This document shows positions 1 to 6,969 of a stretch of DNA of 8,534 nt, in pieces (the stretch's first letter is position 1; every line of letters starts with the position of its first letter). The stretch is from positions 1 through 8,534 of the forward strand of contig JAFRSL010000239.1 in the NCBI GenBank assembly GCA_017427625.1, written 5' to 3'. Source of the DNA: Synergistaceae bacterium. GTDB taxonomy: Bacteria; Synergistota; Synergistia; Synergistales; Aminobacteriaceae. The position numbers were made by a program, and so were the translations under genes. Under the pieces are notes generated by a model, which saw only the letters and a program-made list of their open reading frames with translations, was not told the origin of the DNA and ran no database searches.

Positions 1-653
1 ACATTGTTGTCGTAGAGAATATCGAGGAACTTTGACGCTTTTTCGATCTCGATGACCTTATGACCCATGAAGCGGTGTCCCGTAGTCCTTCGCCCCGATT
101 TAACGCCTCCGAACTCGAACGGTATAACCTCAGTGTCAGCCATCGCCAAAATCCAGCGTATAGGTCTCGCAAATCTCACTCCCGATTTGTCCCAGTACAT
201 GCTCTTGGGGAATGTCAAGCCTGAGATTAAGCCTTTCATTATTTCGGGGAGAACGTCAAGAGCGGGCTTGCTTTCCTGACGAATCTCTGCGGCTATGTAC
301 TTTACACCGTTAATCTCAGTGATCTTGAGGTCGTTAACGTCGATTCCCTTGCTCTTTGCGAAACCTATTGCGGCGCGGGTGGGCTGGTCGTTGTCGTCAT
401 AGGCTGATGAAACGGGAGGGCCTTTCAGCAGGTCTACCTGTTCTGACTGGAATTTGCTTACGTCCTTTACGATTAGGACGAGCCTTCTCGGAGTTGCGTA
501 TGTCTTAGCCTCGTTGAACGTCAGCCTGTTCGCCGCGAATGATGACTCCGCCGATTTCTTCAGTGCTTCAAGCGCGGAAGGTATGAACCTTGAAGGGATT
601 TCCTCTGTCCCGATTTCGAGTAATACATATAGTGCGTCTTCTTTTGTTGACAT
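1..653 (-). CDS. glyS: glycyl-tRNA synthetase beta subunit (N-terminal 217 residues, cut by window edge)
   Basis: Beta subunit of the bacterial alpha2beta2 glycyl-tRNA synthetase, which works in the cytoplasm with GlyQ to charge tRNA-Gly; the beta chain supplies tRNA binding. My translation from the ATG at 653 reads MSTKEDALYVLLEIGTEEIP and stays open to base 1 with no stop. Family-typical blocks are visible in order: LLEIGTEEIP near the N-terminus, TPRRL, a GPP segment followed by AIGFAKSKG, then FPKSMYWD, FARPIRWI and SGRRTTGHRFMG. GlyS proteins are usually near 690 residues, so about two thirds lie outside the window. The start is supported by GGAGGGAG at 660-667, six bases before the ATG, beginning directly after the glyQ stop. 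It is the last visible gene of the ilvA-M23-glyQ-glyS run. The family assignment is very secure; completeness cannot be judged. Confidence 0.97.
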   Translation of the reverse strand, partial: MSTKEDALYVLLEIGTEEIPSRFIPSALEALKKSAESSFAANRLTFNEAKTYATPRRLVLIVKDVSKFQSEQVDLLKGPPVSSAYDDNDQPTRAAIGFAKSKGIDVNDLKITEINGVKYIAAEIRQESKPALDVLPEIMKGLISGLTFPKSMYWDKSGVRFARPIRWILAMADTEVIPFEFGGVKSGRRTTGHRFMGHKVIEIEKASKFLDILYDNN

Positions 654-667
654 GTCAATCTCCCTCC

Positions 668-1570
668 TTAGTCCCCGAAAAATTCTCCGGTCTCGTTCGT
701 GAACTTCTCCATTAACGGGAAGCCCATCTTCTCACGCTGTGCCCTGTATGCCTCCGCGCAACGGCAAGCCAAAGCCCTCACACGCGAGATGTAGCCTGTT
801 CGTTCGGTTACGCTGATTGCGTTTCTAGCGTCAAGAAGGTTGAATGTGTGTGAACTCTTCAGGACATAATCGTAAGCAGGAAGCACGAAACCAGCATCAA
901 GGATTCGCCCGGCCTCTTTCTCGTACATTGCGAAAAGTTTGAACAGCATATCAGTGTCAGCAACCTCGAAATTGTAGTGAGACTGCTCGATCTCGTTCTG
1001 CAAATGAACATCGCCGTACTTCACTTTTCCCGCCCATTCAAGGTCGTAAACGCTGTCTGCTTTCTGTACGTACATTGCGATTCTCTCGATGCCGTATGTG
1101 ATCTCAGCCGGAACGTTCTCCATGTCGATGCCGCCTAGCTGCTGGAAGTACGTGAACTGAGTGATCTCCATTCCGTCAAGCCATACTTCCCAGCCAAGCC
1201 CCCATGCTCCCGTCGAAGGGTTCTCCCAGTCGTCCTCAACGAATCGAATATCATGCTCATCGGGATTGATTCCCAGACTTGCGAGGCTCTCGATGTAGAG
1301 TTCCTGAATGTTCGCGGGCGCGGGCTTTATGATGACCTGATACTGATAGTAGTGCTGAAGTCGGTTAGGATTCTTCCCGTAACGACCATCTGACGGCCTC
1401 CTCGAAGGCTCAACGTAAGCAACCCTCCAAGGCTCAGGCCCCAAAACGCGGAGAGCTGTCGCGGGATTCATTGTTCCTGCGCCTACCTCAATATCATACG
1501 GCTGCTGAATGATACAGCCCTGGCGAGACCAGAAATTTTCCAGCCTGAAATATATTTCCTGAAAGTTCAA
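668..1570 (-). CDS. glyQ: glycyl-tRNA synthetase alpha subunit
   Basis: Catalytic alpha subunit of heterotetrameric glycyl-tRNA synthetase; it activates glycine with ATP and, with GlyS, transfers it to tRNA-Gly in the cytoplasm. The 300 residues match the usual length (about 290-305). Visible signatures are [18 protein letters not shown] (about 16-33), [23 protein letters not shown] (split here as [12 protein letters not shown] at 54-64 and [10 protein letters not shown] at 68-76) followed by the QVIIKP strand, [20 protein letters not shown] (123-142), the class II motif-3-like GIERIAMY (160-167) and [14 protein letters not shown] (244-257). The start codon is TTG, not ATG. It is chosen because AAAGGAG lies nine to ten bases upstream (1580-1586), there is no in-frame ATG between that site and the family-conserved FQ near the N-terminus, and the resulting N-terminus fits the family. 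The gene lies 16 bases after the M23 gene and 14 before glyS. TAA stop. Function is near certain; only the exact start is slightly open. Confidence 0.98.
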   Translation of the reverse strand: MNFQEIYFRLENFWSRQGCIIQQPYDIEVGAGTMNPATALRVLGPEPWRVAYVEPSRRPSDGRYGKNPNRLQHYYQYQVIIKPAPANIQELYIESLASLGINPDEHDIRFVEDDWENPSTGAWGLGWEVWLDGMEITQFTYFQQLGGIDMENVPAEITYGIERIAMYVQKADSVYDLEWAGKVKYGDVHLQNEIEQSHYNFEVADTDMLFKLFAMYEKEAGRILDAGFVLPAYDYVLKSSHTFNLLDARNAISVTERTGYISRVRALACRCAEAYRAQREKMGFPLMEKFTNETGEFFGD

Positions 1571-1579
1571 ATGCGAAAT

Positions 1580-1586
1580 CTCCTTT
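1580..1586 (-). promoter_or_regulatory. Shine-Dalgarno site of glyQ (supports TTG start)
   Basis: Minus strand reads AAAGGAG, then nine bases, then TTG at 1570. The site begins immediately after the TAG stop (1587-1589) of the upstream M23 gene. This placement decides for the TTG start of glyQ and suggests that ribosomes ending on the upstream gene can restart here. Confidence 0.75.
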
Positions 1587-3020
1587 CTACTTGTTCGAGG
1601 CTAAATGCGTGTTCCCTGCGAGGAAGCGCATAGGGTCAACCTTGTTGTTGTTCACGCGGACTTCAAAGTGCAGATGATTCCCCGTTGAACGCCCCGTGCT
1701 TCCTACATAGGCGATAATCTGTCCCTGCATGACCCTCTGACCCTGAACGACTGCGAGGCTCAGGCAGTGAGCGTAGAACGTCTGCAGTCCGTCTCCGTGA
1801 TCCATGATGACGAAGTTCCCGTAGCCTCTGAATCCCATCGTCGAGTTGTTGCCAGTTCGTGAGACTACACCGTTTCGGGCAGCTCTGATGGGAGTACCGG
1901 CGGGCATGGGAATGTCGATACCTTGATGTCTGTGGCTTCCGCGCCATTTCCCGAAAGGAGATGAGACTTTTCCGTCAACAGGCCAAAGCATTTTTCCCGC
2001 GAGGTTTCCCATGTTGAGAATGAAGGGGTCGCGCTGCTTCGGTGTCAAGTTGTAATGCGGAAGATAGCTCGGATTCGTCCCGAACGTGTGGTCAAGGTCA
2101 GCGAGGCTCGGACGTTTCGGCGCGGCACTCTTTGGAAGCTGGACGACTTCAACCTTGTCTCCTGAGATTATCAGCCTCATAGGGCCTTTTGACGGATCTC
2201 CGTTCGGCGAAAGAACTATGATCGGATCCATTAGGCCGGGAATTTCCTGGCTTGCAGACTTCTTGGGCTTGCTCGTGAGAATCTTGTCGGGCTTCGCGGT
2301 GTTTGCGATGACTTTCGCGGGAGTCTCCTTCTTGCTCTTGGAGGGCTTCGCGGTCTTGGCTGTTTTCACGGGCTGTAACGGCTCTGCTTTAACCTGAGGA
2401 ATCTGCGTTGGAACTGATGCTGTCTTTGTTGGCTGAACCGTTGGAACTGGAGTCTCGGCTTTCACGGGAGTTTCCGCAACCTTAGGAGCTGGAGTCTCAG
2501 CTTTCTTTTCGGGCGGAAGATTCCTAGCGTCTGTCTTAACTTCCTCCCTAAGCTGTGCCATTATGTCATCGTTCGACTTCTGTGGCTCTGAGACTGCGGG
2601 AACTTCTGCTTTCGCCGGAGCTTCCTCAACTTTGGGAGCTGGAGTCTCTGCCTTTGTCGCTGGAACTTCAGCAGGCTTAGGGTCGGACTGAGCGGCACGT
2701 TTTGCGGCGGCGGCACTGGTTACGGGCACCAACGCTGTGGGCTGCCATGCTCCTTTGTGCTGCCATATTGCGAGCATGTCCGCGTGATTCGCAGGAAGGT
2801 AGACCGACTGGCCGGCTTTGATGTCCGCGCTCTCAATGCTGTTTGCCCAGAGAACATCAGCAACCGTGATGTCATGCAACATGCAGTATTGCGTCAATTC
2901 GGCCATGCCCAAATTCACATCGTCGGTGAAAACTAGCTCTTTCCATTTCGCGGCGTTGGCATTCCCCGCAAGTATCACCGTAAGCAACAATCCCGTAAAA
3001 CCTTTCTTTAATATGTTCAA
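1587..3020 (-). CDS. secreted LysM / M23-family peptidoglycan endopeptidase
   Basis: Predicted cell-wall hydrolase or cell-wall remodelling factor, exported to the periplasm. Residues 1-23 form a signal peptide: KK near the start, a hydrophobic [10 protein letters not shown], and an ANA-type cleavage site before AKWKE. Residues about 35-77 resemble one LysM glycan-binding motif ([12 protein letters not shown]...[10 protein letters not shown]). Residues about 100-260 are a Pro/Ala/Lys/Glu-rich low-complexity linker with an internal repeat (KAETPAPKV at 123-131 and 173-181). Residues about 345-467 are an M23 (LytM/NlpD-like) domain with all expected residues: His365 and Asp369 in HQGID, His418 in YAHC, and His449/His451 in NHLHFE, so it should bind zinc and be active. 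TAG stop. The start is TTG, supported by AAGGGGG at 3031-3037. Endopeptidase activity is inferred from intact ligands; a pure regulatory role like EnvC/NlpD is less likely because those lack ligands. It sits between ilvA and glyQ with very short gaps, an unexpected context for such an enzyme. Confidence 0.93.
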   Translation of the reverse strand: MNILKKGFTGLLLTVILAGNANAAKWKELVFTDDVNLGMAELTQYCMLHDITVADVLWANSIESADIKAGQSVYLPANHADMLAIWQHKGAWQPTALVPVTSAAAAKRAAQSDPKPAEVPATKAETPAPKVEEAPAKAEVPAVSEPQKSNDDIMAQLREEVKTDARNLPPEKKAETPAPKVAETPVKAETPVPTVQPTKTASVPTQIPQVKAEPLQPVKTAKTAKPSKSKKETPAKVIANTAKPDKILTSKPKKSASQEIPGLMDPIIVLSPNGDPSKGPMRLIISGDKVEVVQLPKSAAPKRPSLADLDHTFGTNPSYLPHYNLTPKQRDPFILNMGNLAGKMLWPVDGKVSSPFGKWRGSHRHQGIDIPMPAGTPIRAARNGVVSRTGNNSTMGFRGYGNFVIMDHGDGLQTFYAHCLSLAVVQGQRVMQGQIIAYVGSTGRSTGNHLHFEVRVNNNKVDPMRFLAGNTHLASNK

Positions 3021-3030
3021 CTTAATCAGT

Positions 3031-3037
3031 CCCCCTT
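3031..3037 (-). promoter_or_regulatory. Shine-Dalgarno site of the M23 gene (supports TTG start)
   Basis: Minus strand reads AAGGGGG overlapping the last two bases of the ilvA TAA stop (3036-3038), with ten bases before TTG at 3020. The ilvA stop is itself in frame upstream, so no ATG start is available ahead of the signal peptide; TTG is the best candidate between that stop and the Lys-Lys of the signal peptide. Confidence 0.6.
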
Positions 3038-4241
3038 AAACTCTCTCTGTTACGATTCTGAAGCCCGCCTCGCCGAGCCTCTGACGGATAACTTCAATCT
3101 GTCCGCTGTTGAGGGTCTCAAGCGCAATCTTCAGGAAACACGAATTTATGGCCATGTTCGTATCACCGTGATCGTATGATACAGCCACAACGTTTGCACC
3201 GCATGAAGCTACAATCTCACTGACCTGCTGAAGCTGTCCAGGTTTGTCGACAAGCTCAATCGTAAGGTTGATGTTCCGCCCAGTCATGATGAGGCCGCGA
3301 GTTATGACACGTGAAAGAATGTTCACGTCAATGTTTCCGCCTGAGACGATGCAGACCGTCTTCTTCCCCTCAATCGGGAGCTTGTGGAACATTGCCGCCG
3401 CTACGGGGACTGCCCCGGCACCTTCGGAGATCAGCTTCTGCCTCTCGATCAGAGCGAGTATTGCCGCCGCGATTTCGTCCTCTGAGACACAAACGATGTC
3501 ATCAACGTATTTCGAGATTATATCGTAGGTGTTCTCGCCGGGATTCTTGACCGCTATTCCGTCAGCAAATGTCGAAACGCTGTCGAGTACACGCCTTTCA
3601 TGAGCCTTGAACGAATTGTACATGCTTGCCGCGCCCGCCGCCTGAACCCCGTAGACCTTAACGTCAGGTTTGAGCGACTTCACAGCGAACGCAATCCCGG
3701 AAATCAGACCGCCTCCACCGATTGGAACGATTACGGCCTCAACGTCCTCAAGCTGGTCGAGAATCTCAAGCCCTATCGTAGCCTGACCCGCAATAACGTA
3801 GTCGTCATCATAAGGGTGAATGAAGGTTGCGCCCGTCTCCTCAACAAGCTGGACTGCCCTGTCGTGAGCGTCATCATACGCGCCCTTTACGAGTTCGATA
3901 TTCGCGCCGAGCCTTCGTGTGCTTTCAACCTTCATGACCGGTGCTGAATCCGGCATACAGATTGTTGCGGGAATTCCCTTCCTTGAAGCTGCCATTGCGA
4001 CACCTTGAGCGTGGTTTCCGGCTGAACACGCTACGATTCCCCGTGCCCTTTCGTCATCGTTGAGCTGGGAAATCTTGTAGTACGCTCCCCTCAGCTTAAA
4101 GCTCCCTGTTACCTGAAGATTCTCTGTCTTGAGATAGAGATTATGCTCCTCACTGAGTAAAGGCGCAGCGATTAAGTCAGTTTTCCTAGCGCACTCCCTA
4201 AGAACGTAAGCAGCATGATAAACCTTGTCTAGTGTTAGCAT
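3036..4241 (-). CDS. ilvA: threonine ammonia-lyase (threonine dehydratase) with C-terminal ACT domain
   Basis: PLP enzyme that deaminates L-threonine (and often serine) to 2-oxobutyrate and ammonia, the first step of isoleucine synthesis or of threonine catabolism. At 401 residues it fits the medium-length form with one C-terminal ACT domain. Key sites are visible: Schiff-base lysine Lys49 in GSFKLRGA, SAGNHAQG (73-80), the phosphate-cradle loop GGGGLISG (175-182), SEGAGAVPV (272-280) and VSGGNID (299-305) in the PLP pocket. Residues about 325-400 (INLTIELVDKPGQLQQVSEIV onward, shortened here to INLTIELVDKPGQL) are an ACT fold, so allosteric control by an amino acid is likely, although the ligand cannot be read from sequence. 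The ATG at 4241 follows AGAGG by seven to eight bases. It is the first gene of the minus-strand operon. Whether it is biosynthetic (ilvA) or catabolic (tdcB-like) cannot be settled because no other isoleucine genes are in view. Confidence 0.95.
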   Translation of the reverse strand: MLTLDKVYHAAYVLRECARKTDLIAAPLLSEEHNLYLKTENLQVTGSFKLRGAYYKISQLNDDERARGIVACSAGNHAQGVAMAASRKGIPATICMPDSAPVMKVESTRRLGANIELVKGAYDDAHDRAVQLVEETGATFIHPYDDDYVIAGQATIGLEILDQLEDVEAVIVPIGGGGLISGIAFAVKSLKPDVKVYGVQAAGAASMYNSFKAHERRVLDSVSTFADGIAVKNPGENTYDIISKYVDDIVCVSEDEIAAAILALIERQKLISEGAGAVPVAAAMFHKLPIEGKKTVCIVSGGNIDVNILSRVITRGLIMTGRNINLTIELVDKPGQLQQVSEIVASCGANVVAVSYDHGDTNMAINSCFLKIALETLNSGQIEVIRQRLGEAGFRIVTERV

Positions 4242-4302
4242 TTCATTACCTCTACATTTACATTCATCGTTACATCACACCCCACATAAAAATATTTGCA
4301 TA

Positions 4303-4333
4303 AGTATACCGCAATTTTGCCTAAATTTTCCAA
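4303..4333 (-). promoter_or_regulatory. candidate promoter for the ilvA-M23-glyQS operon
   Basis: On the minus strand a good -10 (TATACT, 4303-4308) is preceded by TTGGAA (4328-4333) with a 19-base spacer, longer than the ideal 17. It lies about 60 bases upstream of the ilvA ATG in an AT-rich divergent intergenic region (4242-4384). I see no T-box, riboswitch or clear operator palindrome here. The plus-strand flavodoxin promoter must also lie in this region, but only weak matches (such as TAAAAT at 4343-4348 with a badly spaced -35) are visible. Confidence 0.35.
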
Positions 4334-4384
4334 GTCATAATGTAAAATATTAACGTAATAATTATTTCAGGGGGTAAAATTTTC

Positions 4385-5005
4385 ATGAAGGTACTAATGA
4401 TTAACGGCTCACCAAACGAGCATGGCTGTACGTTCACGGCACTGTCCGAAGTCGCGTCGAGCCTCGAAAAAAATGGAGTCGAGTCCGAAATTTTCTGGAT
4501 CGGGAAAAAAGCAATGCAGGGCTGTATCGCGTGCTTTAAGTGTCAGGAGCTTGGACATTGCATATTCAATGATGCTGTCTGTCAACTTACCTCACGACTC
4601 GATGAGTTCAGCGGGCTTGTAGTTGGTTCACCAGTTTATTACTCCGGGCCTGCCGGAAGCCTCTGCGCGTTCATGGACAGGTTCTTCTTCTCAGGCGGTG
4701 AAAAACTGGAGGGGAAACCTGCGGCCTGTGTCGTATCTTGCAGGAGGGGCGGTGCAACAGCGGCTTTCGACCGTCTAAACAAGTATTTCACTATTCGCAA
4801 CATGCCCGTAGTTTCGTCGCAGTATTGGAATCAGGTTCACGGCTTTACACCTGATGACGTTCGCAAAGACCTTGAGGGTATGCAGACGATGAGGACGCTC
4901 GGTCAGAATATGGCGTGGCTTTTGAAGTGCATTGAAGCCGGGAAGAACGCTGGAATATCCTACCCAGTTCACGAGGAAATAACGTTCACGAATTTCATAC
5001 GCTAG
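4385..5005 (+). CDS. flavodoxin-fold NAD(P)H-dependent FMN reductase, iron-sulfur-flavoprotein-like
   Basis: Predicted cytoplasmic flavoprotein of 206 residues that moves electrons through FMN. The N-terminus MKVLMINGSPNEHGCT is the FMN phosphate-binding loop of the NADPH-dependent FMN reductase superfamily (GSP at 8-10), and VVGSPVYYSGPAGSLCAFMD (about 79-98) is the second flavin-contact region. Between them Cys47, Cys50, Cys53 and Cys59 form C-X2-C-X2-C-X5-C, the compact pattern that binds a 4Fe-4S cluster in archaeal and bacterial iron-sulfur flavoproteins. Cluster binding is therefore likely but inferred, since cluster-free relatives with similar Cys sets exist. The ATG is preceded by AGGGGGT with ten bases spacing (GGGGG at 4370-4374). 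TAG stop, then a hairpin terminator. It stands alone, divergent from ilvA and convergent with the next gene, so the natural electron partner and substrate cannot be deduced. Confidence 0.88.
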   Translation: MKVLMINGSPNEHGCTFTALSEVASSLEKNGVESEIFWIGKKAMQGCIACFKCQELGHCIFNDAVCQLTSRLDEFSGLVVGSPVYYSGPAGSLCAFMDRFFFSGGEKLEGKPAACVVSCRRGGATAAFDRLNKYFTIRNMPVVSSQYWNQVHGFTPDDVRKDLEGMQTMRTLGQNMAWLLKCIEAGKNAGISYPVHEEITFTNFIR

Positions 5006-5013
5006 AAAAATGT

Positions 5014-5049
5014 AACTCCCCTCCGTCGCAATGGCAGAGGGGAATTTTT
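5014..5049. terminator. hairpin terminator between convergent genes
   Basis: TCCCCTC (5017-5023) pairs with GAGGGGA (5037-5043) around a 13-base loop, followed on the plus strand by TTTTT at 5045-5049. This is a good intrinsic terminator for the flavodoxin gene, whose stop is at 5005. On the minus strand the same stem is followed, after a few bases, by a T-run complementary to AAAAA at 5006-5010, so it may also end the minus-strand gene that stops at 5065, less strongly. Confidence 0.8.
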
Positions 5050-5064
5050 GTATTTTGAGCCAGC

Positions 5065-6969
5065 TTATTGCTTTATGGCTATGGCTGGATTGCAGACTGT
5101 GTGAGGATTGAGCCAGATTGAGAGGGTGATCCTGCGGTCTTCTGGAACTGTGGTAATAGGCTCTCCTTCCGCGTCAAAGAACTCCGAAATCTCATCATCG
5201 TCCGAAGGGCTGTCAGAATTTGCGAGGTAAACCAATTCCGCGCCCTCTGGAACGTCATCACTCAGAGCAACATCGAACTCATACATTCCCGAAACGTCAA
5301 CCGAAATTTCAGGAAGTACCGCGACGATTATATACCCGTCGGAGTTTGTGAACGTCAACTCAGGAAGCACCGAATGTTCGACGAACGAGTACGAGTCCCC
5401 GACTGACTCAGACATTGCAGGAAGACGTGTATCAGATGCCGCAATGACCTTTAGGATTACGGTCTTCTTGGCGGACTTCACGGGATTCGTCGCAGTTAGT
5501 TTCACCTTGTAGGACTTTGCCGCCCCCGTTGGAGTGCCGGAAATCGTATCGCCGTTTAGGGTAAGTCCTTCCGGAAGATTCGTAGCGTCCCATTCGATTG
5601 GCTCACTTCCTGTGGCTGTGAGCTTTGCGCTGTACGGTTGTCCCAGTGTCGCGTTCGGGAGGCTGGTCGTCGTAATCTTGGGCTTTGTGCCTTTGACCTT
5701 GAGTTTGACGGATTTTGATTTATCTCCCGCGCCGTTCGATGCCGTAATCTTCACTTTGAAGCCCGAACTCTTGTACGACATCGGAGCACCTGAGATTACT
5801 CCCCTTGACGTGTTGAACGAGAGTCCTTCCGGCAAAGTTCCCTCAATACTCCATGTGAGCGGAGTGCTACCTTTTGTGAGTTTTAGGCCTGAGCTGTAGG
5901 CTACACCGAGTTCACCCTTTGCGAGAGGGCTTGAGAGTTTCGGCGGGATTCCCTTGATTGTGAGCTGTAGTTCCTTCGTGGCATTGCCTGCGCCGTTCGA
6001 GAGCGTGAATTTCACGTTGAATGTCCCGAACGCTGTGGGCTTGCCGGAGATTTTTCCTTTCTCGCTACAGTTGAGGCCACTGGGGAGTCCCTCTGCTTTC
6101 CATTTGAGGGGCTTTGTGCCTGTGCCTTTGAGGGTTACGCTGTAGGACTTGCCGATTGTTCCGACTTTGAGGCTTGTTGTAGTGATTGATGGCTTGTCTT
6201 TGTTGTCGCGGATTATCGTTACGCCGTCATCACAGTGAATGCGAATGCTTTCGGGGCAGTTGCTCACATCAAGAGTGGTTAGTTGATTGCCGTAGCATTC
6301 CAGACGCGTTAGAGCAGTGTTGTTGCTCAAGTCAAGCGTGGTTAGCTGATTGTCGGAGCAGTCCAGATACGTTAGAGCGGAGTTGTGGCTCACGTCAAGT
6401 GCCGTTAGCCGATTGTCGGTGTATCTCAGGTAAGTTAGAGCCGTAAAGTACTCTATGCCTTTGAGGTCAGTTATCCTTGACCAGCCCGTCTCCCTAGACT
6501 GACCCACCGTCATAGATGTGACACATGCTATTTCCTCCGCGCTCAGTATCCCGTCCCTGTTGGTGTCGCATTCCTCAAATACGTAGCTACGGAACGCTTT
6601 ATCGGGGAAATTCGTCTCATCAATCCTCACCGCACCTTCCGGCAATGGAGTCGGCTCTGGAGTTCCTGAACTGCTGAAACGGTATATCGTGAATCCGCCC
6701 GCGTTCCCTACGCTTTCACTGTAGTATTTCGCAAGCTCACCCCACGTGTATTCAGAGTTTCTTATGTCGGGAATGCCATTATTTACGTTGGACTGCAAAA
6801 CCTGAAGACAGTTATCGTCCCTGTAAGAGATGATAAATGTATGCTGGGTAATATTGCCGTAATCCCAGTACATTTGAACGACATCTCCGGGCTGTGCCTT
6901 GCTAAATTTTTTCTGTATTGCAGCCTCAGAAGGTAATCCGTCCCTTTCGTTAAGGTGCTGTGCAATCAT
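5065..6969 (-). CDS. C-terminal 634 residues of a disrupted secreted protein: amidase half-domain, EF-hand-like loop, LRRs, three putative-Ig domains, acidic C-terminal module
   Basis: This is the long open part of a larger gene whose 5' end (to 7252) lies in another frame. Order of parts: residues 1-97, the second half of a papain-fold (NlpC/P60 or CHAP-like) amidase domain with GDVVQMYW (28-35), His43 in QHTF and Asn61 in QSN; a short Pro-rich linker; 115-150 with an EF-hand-type loop DTNRDGILSAEE (135-146); 165-250 with 21-residue leucine-rich repeats; 261-340, 342-427 and 429-508 as three putative-Ig (He_PIG-type) domains marked by LPxGL and ISGxP; and 513-634 as an acidic C-terminal module. 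The ATG at 6969 has no Shine-Dalgarno sequence and follows a TGA four codons earlier, so it is unlikely to be a true start. Known roles of the parts suggest an exported cell-surface or cell-wall-acting protein, but substrate and role are unknown. TAA stop. Confidence 0.8.
   Translation of the reverse strand: MIAQHLNERDGLPSEAAIQKKFSKAQPGDVVQMYWDYGNITQHTFIISYRDDNCLQVLQSNVNNGIPDIRNSEYTWGELAKYYSESVGNAGGFTIYRFSSSGTPEPTPLPEGAVRIDETNFPDKAFRSYVFEECDTNRDGILSAEEIACVTSMTVGQSRETGWSRITDLKGIEYFTALTYLRYTDNRLTALDVSHNSALTYLDCSDNQLTTLDLSNNTALTRLECYGNQLTTLDVSNCPESIRIHCDDGVTIIRDNKDKPSITTTSLKVGTIGKSYSVTLKGTGTKPLKWKAEGLPSGLNCSEKGKISGKPTAFGTFNVKFTLSNGAGNATKELQLTIKGIPPKLSSPLAKGELGVAYSSGLKLTKGSTPLTWSIEGTLPEGLSFNTSRGVISGAPMSYKSSGFKVKITASNGAGDKSKSVKLKVKGTKPKITTTSLPNATLGQPYSAKLTATGSEPIEWDATNLPEGLTLNGDTISGTPTGAAKSYKVKLTATNPVKSAKKTVILKVIAASDTRLPAMSESVGDSYSFVEHSVLPELTFTNSDGYIIVAVLPEISVDVSGMYEFDVALSDDVPEGAELVYLANSDSPSDDDEISEFFDAEGEPITTVPEDRRITLSIWLNPHTVCNPAIAIKQ
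5068..5433 (-). other. acidic C-terminal module, copy 1
   Basis: Codes for about 120 residues ending the protein, including GMYEFDVALSDDVPEG, YLANSDSPSDDDEI and ITLSIWLN. The same module ends the paralogue upstream (7313-7591), with about two thirds of the last 88 residues identical by eye. It follows the Ig repeats and ends a few residues after a conserved hydrophobic strand. No LPxTG, no glycine-rich sorting tail and no final membrane helix is visible. I do not recognise a named domain; an all-beta fold is likely from the alternating hydrophobic pattern. Confidence 0.6.
5446..6189 (-). repeat. three putative-Ig (He_PIG-like) domains, tandem set 1
   Basis: Three consecutive domains of about 80-87 residues share the pattern G-x-Y-S ... 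PL/I-x-W ... LPxGL ... ISGxP ... K-V/x-T-x-SN. Each domain resembles the domain in the same position of the neighbouring paralogue more than its own neighbours, for example SGFKVKITASNGAGDKSKS here and SGFKLKITASNGAGEKSKS there. The set of three therefore existed before the genes duplicated. Such domains are usually structural spacers or adhesive stalks in exported proteins. Confidence 0.8.
6250..6460 (-). repeat. 63-base tandem repeats coding for 21-residue leucine-rich repeats
   Basis: About three repeats with 21-residue period, such as LDVSHNSALTYLDCSDNQL and LDLSNNTALTRLECYGNQL, each beginning LD-V/L-S. The DNA shows the same 63-base period, with recurring GTTAGAGC and TTAGNTGATTG-like blocks on the plus strand. 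This is a short bacterial LRR block of the type found in secreted surface proteins of gut anaerobes and probably serves binding. The repeat count could vary by slippage or recombination. Confidence 0.8.

Noticed and set aside
67..279. Plus-strand 70-codon open frame near the left edge (and 454-702)
   Set aside because: Both lie opposite the unmistakable glyS N-terminal coding sequence on the minus strand.
4242..4384. Possible T-box or amino-acid riboswitch leader ahead of the ilvA-glyQS operon
   Set aside because: The region is short and AT-rich, has no terminator/antiterminator pair and no AGGGTGG-type T-box core on the minus strand.
6250..6460. 63-base tandem repeats considered as a CRISPR-like or satellite array
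   Set aside because: The period is a multiple of three, is coding and translates to regular leucine-rich repeats; there are no unique spacers.
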